This document shows, piece after piece, positions 27,466 through 37,488 of a DNA stretch of 64,000 nt. The first letter of the stretch is position 1. Each line of letters starts with the position of its first letter. The DNA lies in the NCBI GenBank assembly GCA_963210315.1, contig OY723275.1:1612001-1676000 (forward strand), read 5' to 3'. The position numbers and the translations under genes were made by a program. Under the pieces are notes generated by a model. It was given only the letters and a program-made list of their open reading frames with translations, did not search any database and was not told the origin of the DNA. The DNA comes from Rhynchopus euleeides. Taxonomy: Eukaryota; Euglenozoa; Diplonemea; Diplonemida; Diplonemidae.

Positions 27466-29982
27466 ATGATGGATGCCAGCAGTCTCCTCAAGGTGGTCTG
27501 TGTGGTGCTCGTTGCCGGGCCCTGCTTCGCAAATGAGACTCAGGAGAGGAAGGCGCTCACACGACTCTACTACGAGAACGGAGGTGAGACATGGGCCTCC
27601 GCCTCCAACTGGCTGCAGTCCAACGTGAGCATCTGCGACTGGCAGTTCATTTCCTGCGCCGGAGCCAAGGTGGTCTCCATCAAGATGCCAGGCAACGGCG
27701 TGTCCGGCCCTCTCCTCAACCCCCCTTTCTGGAAGGGCCTGGTCCGCCTGGAGAATGTCGACTTCAGCAACAACCGGGTGTCGGGCAACGTCTCGGAGGC
27801 CCTCTCCACCCTGCCCCCTAGCATCCTCGTCGTGGACCTGCAGGGCAACCTGCTGGCGGGAGACCTCACGATGTCCGGAAGCACGCCGTGCTCCTCAAAG
27901 CGGGTGCCCAACACCTTCCTCACCCTCTATTTTCAGGACAACTCCCTCACGAGCGCATTTCCCGACTCCATGCCGAGCTGTCTCGGGAAGCTCGATTTGA
28001 GCCGCAACCGGATCTCCGACATCCCCTCCCTGGTGTCCCCCGGGCTGGACTACCTTTATCTCACTCAGAACGCTCTCAACCCTGCGGATCCCTCTTGGAT
28101 GGACGACGTCTGCGACAGCAGGCTCCGCGCTCTCCACGTCGACCAGAACCCACAACTCCGGGGGACCCTCCCTGGGTGCATTGGCGACTCTTCTCTAGAG
28201 GATCTGGTCATCCGGAACACATCCATGTCGGGGACAATCCCTATGGGTGTCGGGAACATCGTGAGCCTCAAGCAGCTGATCCTGTCGCAGTCGCGCTTCT
28301 CCGGAGTCATCCCGGATGTCTTCGATGGGATGGACAGCCTCCAGACTGTGGTGATTGGGGAGGGCCTCGGAGGCACCTTCCCGCAGTCGATCTTCTCGAT
28401 CTCCAGGGACACCATCTCGTTTCAGGGGAACCGGCTGTCGGGCACCCTCCCTCCTGTCCCGAGCGGGGTGGCTGTAGGGCAGCTGCTGCTCAGCGAGAAC
28501 AAGCTGGAGGGGACGATACCCTCTTCGGTGTGGCTGCGGGTCGCGCGGCAGATCGTGCTGGATAACAACAACTTCCAGGGGACAATCCCGTCGCCCCAGC
28601 TGCGGCAGAGGAAATCGGATGCGGGACTCGAGATTGTGACATTCTTCAACAACCCTGGGCTTGCCGGGCGTGCCTTAGGGTTCTATGCTGACTATGCGAA
28701 CATCCCTTGGCTGAACACATCCACTTCGATCGATTCTTTCTTCGCCGGGCTTGACATGCTGGCCCCCGTCCCCATCTGGGAGGTCCAGATGGGCGCCGGG
28801 GAGGGGAAGACGCTGACGCTGGACTCGGTGACCCCGGCCCTTCTCCCTAACCACCGCGGCGCAACCATCGCACTGCGTGGGGGCCTCCTCTACGTACCCC
28901 TCTCTGGGGATGCGCAGCCGTTCCGCGTTGCCTTCTGCATGAGCCCCACAAACTGCTCTCACACAGACCCCACCACATGGGTGGCTACGCTGCCCCCGGT
29001 GGTTCCGACCGTTGTGAGCGATGAACTCTTCTACGCAGAGCTCCCAGCCGACTTCCTGGTGGATCGTGTTGGGACCCTCTACATAGCTCTGCTGTACGTC
29101 GACTCGGATGGGTCGATGTGCGTCTCGACAGTGAGTGACAGCACTCTTCTGTATGAGCAGAGTCCCACGATATTGCGGGCTGCGAAGGAGTCGGGGTCGA
29201 ATGAGCTGCATGCGACGGGGTGTGAGACGATTGTCGTGGAGGGGACCGATTTTGCAAACACCAGCCAGAACCTGTGCCGGCTCACGCCGGGGGGCGGCGC
29301 GCAGGGGGGCAACGGGAGTGAGGGGCTCGACCCCGTCGTGTTCCCTGCGGTGTACCACAACCAGTCGCACATGACGTGCGTCGTGCCGCACCCCCTCCCC
29401 TTCTCGTCCAACACCACGGTGATGAGCAGCTTCGCCGTCAGCCCCAACAACGGGGCGACATGGGGGTCGAACACCGGGAGCGTGTTCCGGTTCGTCCCGT
29501 GGTGCTCCCTGCAGGACCTGCCCCCTGGGCATGCCCCGTGCGAAGCGGGGTGCGGGCTGTGCGCCTGCAGCGCGGTGGGCACCTGCGTGGCAGCTCCGGA
29601 CTCCCCGAGCCAGCCGTACTGCGCCTGCCCCGCGGGGTTTGCGGGGGCGAACTGTTCAGAGTGTGCCCCAGGGTTCTTCGGTCCTGAGTGCACTGCGTGC
29701 TCGGACTGCAACCACGGGGTGTGCAGCGACGGGAAGCTGGGGGATGGCACCTGCGACTGTGATGACGCGTTCACCGGGGCGACCTGTCACAAACTGCAAC
29801 CCACCATCATCGCGCTGATTAGTGTCGGTGGCGTGCTGGTGCTGTGCATGGTGGCGTGCATCTGCAGCAGGGTGCGGTGCAGGGCCTCGGCTCACAGGGC
29901 ACCTATATACATCGTGGAGACCCAGGCGAACAAGCCGTCCTACCCCATCCAGTACTCCACGTTTGCAGCGATTGGGGATTAG
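27466..29982 (+). CDS. Leucine-rich-repeat/EGF type I membrane protein
   Basis: The 838-residue intronless frame starts with a signal peptide (MMDASSLLKVVCVVLVAGPC, cleavage likely after CFA). Residues about 20-60 resemble a plant-type LRR cap (ERKALTRLYYENGGETW..NW). Leucine-rich repeats extend to about residue 400 (LENVDFSNNRVSGNVSEAL; LKQLILSQSRFSGVIPDVF), with the G.IP pattern of plant-type repeats. A beta-rich region follows (about 440-680). Cys-rich EGF/laminin-EGF modules (about 683-775) include CACPAGFAGANCSECAPGFF. One membrane helix (about 779-802, IIALISVGGVLVLCMVACIC) precedes a ~35-residue cytoplasmic tail without a kinase. It is likely a surface recognition or adhesion protein. 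Confidence 0.85.
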   Translation: MMDASSLLKVVCVVLVAGPCFANETQERKALTRLYYENGGETWASASNWLQSNVSICDWQFISCAGAKVVSIKMPGNGVSGPLLNPPFWKGLVRLENVDFSNNRVSGNVSEALSTLPPSILVVDLQGNLLAGDLTMSGSTPCSSKRVPNTFLTLYFQDNSLTSAFPDSMPSCLGKLDLSRNRISDIPSLVSPGLDYLYLTQNALNPADPSWMDDVCDSRLRALHVDQNPQLRGTLPGCIGDSSLEDLVIRNTSMSGTIPMGVGNIVSLKQLILSQSRFSGVIPDVFDGMDSLQTVVIGEGLGGTFPQSIFSISRDTISFQGNRLSGTLPPVPSGVAVGQLLLSENKLEGTIPSSVWLRVARQIVLDNNNFQGTIPSPQLRQRKSDAGLEIVTFFNNPGLAGRALGFYADYANIPWLNTSTSIDSFFAGLDMLAPVPIWEVQMGAGEGKTLTLDSVTPALLPNHRGATIALRGGLLYVPLSGDAQPFRVAFCMSPTNCSHTDPTTWVATLPPVVPTVVSDELFYAELPADFLVDRVGTLYIALLYVDSDGSMCVSTVSDSTLLYEQSPTILRAAKESGSNELHATGCETIVVEGTDFANTSQNLCRLTPGGGAQGGNGSEGLDPVVFPAVYHNQSHMTCVVPHPLPFSSNTTVMSSFAVSPNNGATWGSNTGSVFRFVPWCSLQDLPPGHAPCEAGCGLCACSAVGTCVAAPDSPSQPYCACPAGFAGANCSECAPGFFGPECTACSDCNHGVCSDGKLGDGTCDCDDAFTGATCHKLQPTIIALISVGGVLVLCMVACICSRVRCRASAHRAPIYIVETQANKPSYPIQYSTFAAIGD

Positions 29983-32900
29983 GGCGCGTCTCTGAGTTTC
30001 GCCGTTTGTGATTTGATCAGGGGGTGGGCCCTCCCATTAATCCGCCCCCCAAGTATTCCGCCCCGGCATGTGATGTTTTTTTCCCCCACTATAATCCGCG
30101 CGCCCGTGTGATAAGTCACATCGCCACAGCCAACATCAACTAAACGTGCTTCCTACACTATACCACCCCCCATAGGGGCACACTGTTTGATTATCATTCC
30201 ATGACAGGGGGTTGTTGTGTAGAGAGTCGACGCATCAAAGCAAACCATCCATTTTTCGCTTGCCGTGTCAACGCAATGGGGCGGTGCACCCGTGGGAGAC
30301 TGCCGATGGGGCTTGCGACTCCCCTCCCTTTCCCCATCCCGTCTTCTGCCCAGGATGGCCCTGTTGCGTTGTATGATGTCCCGTTCCTATCTTTTTTTCG
30401 CTTCGCTTCTCAGTCGAATCGGCATCCAAATAGCAGAGTGTGGGGTTCAGAATCAATCCCGCTGGGCACTGCCTTCGTGTCGGCGTTGCCATCAGCAAAA
30501 ATGGTTTTGACTCGTCTCACTCCGTGTTGGGTTCCTGGGGGTAATGCGTGTCGGAGATTGCACCAAGATCGTGTACCTCGGTGCTGCATACACTCCTTTA
30601 CAATCAGAGGGTTTTCCGCGTGATCGTTCCAACCAGATGTCCTTTTTCTGTGGGTGGTGTGTCTTGCGTGTGTGGTGTGCATCCTGTGCAGTGATCCCAC
30701 TTGTATGTTGTGTGTTCCCCCCCGATCTCCTCCCCCTGATCTATTCGCGTACTCGTGAGATGCAGATGAACTATGCATCATGAATTTTCGGCAGCACGGC
30801 GTTGCAGTCAATTGGCTTCGCTCCGGAGAGGGTGTGTGATAGAAGGGGGTGAGCCCCTGGGCACAAGTAGTGTATCAGGATCAGTTTTGGCACAGAGGTG
30901 CGCACAAACAATGCTTTGGCGAACGCACACACCCCCCATCGGCCACCCCCTCTTTCCTGTCAACCAGCAGCATGAATAGCGAAGTTGAAGGGCGCGAAAG
31001 AAGTGTTTAAGGTTTTGTTTGTTTGTCTCTCCCCCCGCAAGCCACTCCAGAATGCATCTGTGTCGAGGAAGGGCAATCGCCCCCGCTGCATTGCAGATGC
31101 GGCACTTTCTAACAGGATGTTCTTGGCGAGTGCCTGAAGAGAAAAAAACAGAGACGAAATTTTATGAACTCGGGAATTCAAAGCAATTCATCATGTGTGC
31201 ATGCGCTGCAAATGTCAAATGAGCAATTGGGAAGTAGGATGCACGGAAGCCACGTTGCATTTGGGTATTAGTTTTCATGCACTGACTCCGCGAACACCCT
31301 CTCTGCAGGTTTGAATGACTTTAACTTGGGGCACTAATACGACATGGAGGAACGCTATGCCACGCCTGGCGTGCTGAGCTGGTTGTTCTCATCCCTGCCC
31401 GCTTTTGAATTTTGTCCCCCAAAATGAAAAAGCGCTGCTTGTCCGCCAAACCCGAAGAACGAACATCATCAAACCTTTTGTTGTTCTGCGGAAGAGAGGG
31501 CCTCCACTAAGCGGCGCGGATGCAGAGCACGTAGAAGGGAGAGCCATTGCGCTCTGTCGAGTGTAAGTGATGTCTTTGCCGAGATTCTCTTCTGTTTGAC
31601 ACGTAGTTGACCCCTCCGAGTGGTTTGAATATGCCAAAGGGGGATTGGGGCGAGGAAGCCCAGCGCACTTCGCCCTTCCATCCTGGGGCTGTATTGTCAC
31701 TTTACATATGTTGAAGGTCTCGTGCCTGGTCGTGCTGTGTGCCAGGGAGTTGGCCTGTCGGCATCAAGCAAAACAGGAAACTAGAACATGGGCACTTCCC
31801 CAAAAGGGTGTATGTTTGGCCAGAACAGCCATGTCGCTTGACTGGGCTTCGGGTTGTAGTTTAGGAACACAGAACGATACAGATAACATAACTCGGGTGC
31901 ACAGCGAAGCTCCCATCCTTTCGATGGTTGGGGAGCTGCTGATCCCATGATAATTCACAACAAACACCACCCCAGGCCACGGATGCTGTCCGCCGACAAG
32001 TGATATGTATGGTTCAACCACTGGAGCTGGATATGTCGATCGGACAGATGATACCCGGACCTGTCAGGTCGAGATCATACTAGATGAGTGAAGAGAGCAG
32101 GGGAAACCACCAGTTTCCAGCTGTTCCTCAATTGCCGCCTCTGACGTAAGGTGTATACAGTCAATCGTATTTTGATTTTCCATGCCTTCAGGGTTTTGGT
32201 GGCCCGATTTGCCAACTCTGTTCATATCGCTATTGTTTTTTTGCTCTGGGTGAGTTGGGCCAGCCTTGTTCCTTTACGATTTCACACGAGTGCCTGTTTC
32301 GTTCTCAACCCTCTGTGTGATGCGGGGGGCACACACGCGAAACCCGAACCTCGGGATATGTCGTTATACGCCCCGCTTTTGTCACCCTCCACTGAACACA
32401 TCTTTGCCTTTCAAAGAACGCCCTTCACACCTCAGTCGTCCGAGAGGGCGGCAACCATCTTTTTCGCCCATTTTGAGAGATCCAAAGAAGTGAATACAAC
32501 GGGGCAAGGACAGAGGGTCACCCCGCGATAGCTGTAGGTGCATTCGCAACACCCCGCGACACCCGCCGAAGGTTGATTGTCAGTGGACTATCTTACATCA
32601 TCCCATACACTCGCAACAGTCCCTGCCATACCAGTAGCCGCACACACTATGTGCCGTGCCGCGCAGGTTGCCACGACCACCCGTCACCCCCCCCTCACAA
32701 GATGATGATGCGTCATCGTAGAGGAGGGGTGTGTGTATGTTCCCAGGGGAAGAGAGGCGGGAGGGTTGGCACGGCTTTGCCACCCACTCCTTCAGAGGAA
32801 AGAAAGTAGAAGACACAGAGGGTGGGGTGGGGGGTGGGTAGGGGGTGTCCCGTGATGGCAAGTCACATGATCAGCCCACGAAGGGCGTGCCCTGTGTCCC

Positions 32901-34474
32901 CGCGTTTTTCACACACAACATTGCCTTGTTGCCGTGACTGTGCGCACATTCCAACCTCCATCAGGCAAAACACGTGAGGTTTGTTCACCCGAGTTTGGCG
33001 CACAAACAACGCCTTATCTTTTTTCCTGTTGTTTGCACGAGCAGGCACCGTCAGTACAAACAAAGAACACAATCCCCAAGCCTTTTTTTGCATCATTATG
33101 GTCCTGCTATATCACAGATCACATTCAAAGAGGATTCCTTTATACAGCGAGTCTCCCTTTCCGGGTGTACTGCCTGGCAATCATGTGCACTCGCAGTAGT
33201 GTGTGCTTACTATTGAACGGTCGCCCCTCCTGTGGCCCATGTTCCAACAGCCCCTATTTTCGAGCATGGTGAGCGCATCTCATACACAGTAGGCAGATGC
33301 ATCCCAGCCTTCCGGCTGTTATGGGCTTTCGCCACCGAGGTCCTTTTCCACAGATTTTCTTCTTACTCCAAAGGCATCCCTCCCCAGAAGCGGAAGCCCT
33401 GTCACAGAAAAATATGCTGGTATTGCTGCCCTCATGGAGGTGGGTTTTGTTTTGTGAAGAAGCAATCCGGATCTGTCCTCACGCAGTTGCCGGACAGGGG
33501 GAGGGTGTCTCCAGTGAGTCGACAGTCGACACCGTTTCTGCCCCCCAACCAGTCAGGGTGGAAAAGCCCATCCCCCCCTGTCCCCCACCCCGAATAGAAG
33601 GATTTCCGGGACACCTTTGTTTTGTTCTGTGAACCACCCACCCCCCCTTCGATCCGGGGCTTTCCGTGCTCTCGAAGTTTGTACATCGCAAGAAGGCACC
33701 GACCTCCCTCGAGGTTTGGTGTCCTGTGAATGTGTGGACCTGGGTGATCCCCACCTCTTGGCAATGGGGGGGTGGGATGGGTGGGGTTGTGTTGTCGGAA
33801 AAAACGCAGGGTAACCCCAGATGGGGTGTTGCCGCGCTTTGATCTGTACTTCTCCTTTTTCTCGGTGTATTTAATTTTGTTGCGCTGGCGCAACAAAATC
33901 TCCAAGGCCTCTCCCACACACACACACACAAGAAGAGTACGCGTCGAAACCGGTGTCACGTCGTGTTGGGGAATCCTTCGGGAGTGCGATACTGAAGGGG
34001 AGGTGCTACTGCCCGTGCAGGGCGACACCGCCTTAAAACTTTGTAACCACACACACACACACACACACCTGCTGAATGCTACCTATTTTTTTCTGGCATC
34101 GTGGAGTGGTGCTGACTGAGGGGCAAAAACCATCAAAACAACATAAAGAATCACGCGAACCTTTCCACAATACCCCCTACCCCCACTCCCCCCCCACACA
34201 CACACAAACCTCATCGAAGTCTGCTGAACCAAACATAACTGCAATCGACAACGCCCTCCTCCTCCTCCTTCTCCTCTTCCCCCCCCCCTCCGACGAGGCC
34301 ATTTTTTTCCCGCTTGTGCGCACACAGCAGCGCAAAACACCCAAAAGCCTCTTCTTGACCAAAGGCCCCCACCCAGCAGCAGGACGGCGCCTCCCTGCTC
34401 TTCAGAAAGTTGGTGGAGGAGGGGGGGGCGGCACCTGCTTGCCTTTGCCTGCTCTGTGTGTGCCTCCCCTGCTG
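29983..34474. other. 4.5-kb gene-poor region
   Basis: Base composition is noticeably more balanced than elsewhere and homopolymer runs are rare until 32,800. Frames up to about 130 codons occur on both strands, but none shows a domain, signal peptide or GTATGY-flanked continuation. CA-runs lie at about 33,916-33,931 and 34,050-34,069. RNA genes were not recognisable by eye. Confidence 0.4.
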
Positions 34475-35503
34475 ATGGCGTCTCCTGCTGTGCTGGATGC
34501 CGTTGAGGCCGGGCGCGGCGGGTGGAAGCAGAGAAGCGAAGTGCTGTCCGCCTGGCCTGGCTTTGCCGAGGCGAGCAGTGCAGGCGGCAAGGGCGAAGGC
34601 ATTTTTTCCCGCAGCAGCGCCGCCCCGCAGCAGGCTGGCGCCGTGGTGCTGGAGGAGCGTGCAGTGGCATCGGCTCGCGACCTGCCCCTGCCCCCCATCG
34701 GGGCCTACTGCGCCCACTGCGGCTGTGACACCCCCACACCCCACGCGCAGTGCGGCGAGTGCTCCGCATCCTTCTGCACCCCGCACTGCAAGGAGAAGGC
34801 GTGCTCGACATGGCACCACACGGCTGACATGGGGCTGTGCAGCGAGGCCCTGACCTCGCTCCTCCAGCAGCTCTCGCAGCAGCTCCGCGAGGCGTATCTC
34901 CACGCCCTCTTCAAGGCAGCGCAGGAGGGTGCAGGCGGGGCACAGCCTGAGGCAGCGGGGGGCGAGGAGGAGGAGGAGGAGGGTGAGATGGGTGCCGAAG
35001 AGCTGTGTGTCGTGCAGCAGGTCTTCACCGACTGCATCCTGTCGCTGAAGGTGGTCAGCACGCTCAGCAGGTGTGGTGCTCTCGGTGCGCTGCGGTCGTG
35101 GACGTGTGGGCTGAGTGAGTCGCAGAGGGAGAAGGGTTCTGCCATTCTTGAGAACTTTGTCTCCAACGTGTCGGAGACGATCCAGAGCCTGGACACCGCA
35201 GCGCTCGCCCTGGCGTATGATGTGTGTGTGACAAACTCGTGGCCTGGCGAGGTGGGACGGCACCTCTTCGCGGCGCACTCACTCATCAACCACTCCTGTG
35301 CCCCGAATGCGAAATGCGTCATGCAGCCCAACGCGACAGTGCGGATTGTGACAACCCAGGTAGTGCAGCCCGGCGACGAGCTCTGCATCGACTACACCGA
35401 CGGGAATGCGCCTGCCAACCTCGCCCCTGCAGAGCGTGAGGTGTTGGAGCAGCAGTGGGGCCACCCTTGCCTCTGCCCTGTGTGCCGGCCGGCACAGAGT
35501 TAG
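34475..35503 (+). CDS. SET and MYND domain (SMYD-type) protein
   Basis: The 342-residue frame starts MASPAVLDAVEAG. A MYND-like zinc cluster lies at about residues 77-120 (YCAHCG..C..CGECSASFC..CKEKACSTWHH..C). An acidic linker follows (GGEEEEEEGEMG). The C-terminal SET core has HSLINHSCAPNAKCVMQPNA, VVQPGDELCIDYTD (catalytic Tyr) and a post-SET CLCPVC. SMYD proteins methylate protein lysines using SAM. The N-terminal SET strand with the GxG motif is only weakly evident (GGKGEGIFS near residue 40). Upstream in-frame sequence to 34,076 has an unusual Pro/Thr/His-rich composition and is taken as leader. Confidence 0.8.
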   Translation: MASPAVLDAVEAGRGGWKQRSEVLSAWPGFAEASSAGGKGEGIFSRSSAAPQQAGAVVLEERAVASARDLPLPPIGAYCAHCGCDTPTPHAQCGECSASFCTPHCKEKACSTWHHTADMGLCSEALTSLLQQLSQQLREAYLHALFKAAQEGAGGAQPEAAGGEEEEEEGEMGAEELCVVQQVFTDCILSLKVVSTLSRCGALGALRSWTCGLSESQREKGSAILENFVSNVSETIQSLDTAALALAYDVCVTNSWPGEVGRHLFAAHSLINHSCAPNAKCVMQPNATVRIVTTQVVQPGDELCIDYTDGNAPANLAPAEREVLEQQWGHPCLCPVCRPAQS

Positions 35504-35946
35504 GCAGGCGCAGCGCAGGGGGGGGCAGGGTGTTGTGGCCCCAACCCCTAGACGGGGCGGGGTGGGGTCGGGTGGGTGGAGGGGCAGGGCGGAGTGTAGC
35601 CTCCGCCCGCGTTGGGCTATCCCTTGTTGTGTGCATGCCCCTGTGTGTGGGGGCTGTTATCAGATCTTTTCGCCGTGGCCTCTAGACAGGGCGGAGAAGG
35701 GAAGCACCGGTGGGGTGTTGCGTGTGTGTTGTGCAGTGGAGAGGGCATCGAGAGGAGGGTGTGTCTGGGTGTGCTCTCCGCTGCTGGGTTGTGTTTCCGT
35801 GTCAGAAGGAAAGCGGCTCAAAGTGCCACCGCATCCGCAGATCATCAAAAATCACTCAGGCTAGAAATGGATGGTTCGGAAAGAGTTGAAACCACCACCC
35901 ACACTCCATCCCCACGCCCCCCCCCCCCCCCCCACCCGTCTCCTGA
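35504..35946. other. Intergenic
   Basis: This is G-rich and then C-rich (C-run about 35,919-35,933). No gene is seen. Confidence 0.4.
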
Positions 35947-36637
35947 CACGGTGGGATCTTGTAAATTTTACATGTATAACTACAAGTATATACATGTATT
36001 ATACATGTATAATACTTGCATGTCAACTATTATACATGTATAATACATGTATATGCCTGAAATATACATGTAAAATACATGTATATCAAGTAAAAATACA
36101 TGTATAATACTTGCATGTCAACTATTATACATGTATCTTTACTTGATATACATGTATTTTACATGTATATTTCATGCATTTACATGTATTTTACATGTAT
36201 AATACTTGTCATGCAAGTATTATACATGTAAAATACTTGCATGACAAGTAAAATACATGTATAATACTTGCATGACAAGTAAAATACTTGCATGCAAGTA
36301 AAATACATGTATTTTACTTGCATGCAAGTATTTTACTTGTCATGCAAGTATTTTACATGTATAATACTTGCATGACAAGTATTATACATGTAAAATACAT
36401 GTAAATGCATGAAATATACATGTAAAATACATGTATATCAAGTAAAGATACATGTATAATAGTTGACATGCAAGTATTATACATGTATTTTTACTTGATA
36501 TACATGTATTTTACATGTATATTTCAGGCATATACATGTATTATACATGTATAATAGTTGACATGCAAGTATTATACATGTATAATACATGTATATACTT
36601 GTAGTTATACATGTAAAATTTACAAGATCCCACCGTG
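35947..36637. mobile_element. 691-bp near-perfect palindrome with CACGGTGGGATC ends (CACTA-like MITE)
   Basis: It begins CACGGTGGGATCTTGTAAAT and ends with the reverse complement. The centre is ACATGT at 36,305-36,310, so the left arm is 361 bp and the right arm 330 bp. The difference is one ~31-bp unit near the centre, and otherwise I see no mismatch. The arms are built from short AT-rich words (ACATGTATAAT, ACATGTAAAAT, ACTTGCATG). The trinucleotide TGA lies on both sides (35,944-35,946 and 36,638-36,640), a 3-bp target duplication as in CACTA/EnSpm elements. There is no coding content. Confidence 0.85.
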
Positions 36638-36640
36638 TGA

Positions 36641-37488
36641 CTTGTATTCTCTGCTTCCTCCCCGCATCCACCACCCGGAGGTTCATTCGCCTCCCTGGCA
36701 TACATCCACACATCATCCACCCCACCACGCCCCGCCCTTCAGGTGCGGCACGTTCCTGTCTGCAATCACAGAACCAGACACGCCGCAGGTATTTGTGTTA
36801 AGGCACAGCCTCCCACACCCACCCCTTTCCCACCACCTCTGTACCTGTACCTCACTCGCACCCGCCCCACCTCACCCCACCCCCACAAACACATACGCAT
36901 TCAGCTGCCCGTTTGTATTTCTTGCTGTAGTTTTCTCCTTCCCATTCCCCTTTGTTTCGGCGCCCCTTCCCCTGGTCGCCCTGTGTGTGTGTCTTGTGTG
37001 TGTGTGCCCCACCGTCGAGCTATTCCCTTCCAGCAATGGGGAACCAGCACTGATTTGAAATAGACAAGCGAAGCCCACCACCCCACTCCCCGTTCCTCCC
37101 CCCCCCTCCCACTTCTATCCTTGCATCCAGTGCACCAAAGCCTATCACCCCTTGTCTCGCGTATCTGTCTGTTTTTGAGTTATACTTTTTGAATAAAGCA
37201 GCACGCCGTGTTGCCCCCCCCCCTTGGTTTCTCCTCCAGAGGGCAGCCTTAAAAGCTCTCTGCGTCTCACATCCCCCCCCCCCACTGTGCTGAAGGACAA
37301 CAATGTTGACGGCGGTCCCGGTGAAACTTCTTTCTTCGCCCTGACTCATCTCTCGGTTCTTCTTCACTGATTTTGTCTCCCTCTCCCCCCTCCTTCCCCC
37401 CTCTCGTATACTCACAGTGCAGTGAGTCCCGCCCCTCCGCTTCCTCCTACCCCCGCTCTGTGGCTGCGGGGTTTGGAGTGGGGGGAAA
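36641..37488. other. Upstream region of the PDZ/coiled-coil gene
   Basis: This is C-rich, with TTCTCCTCCAG- and CT-rich stretches. No gene is seen. Confidence 0.4.
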
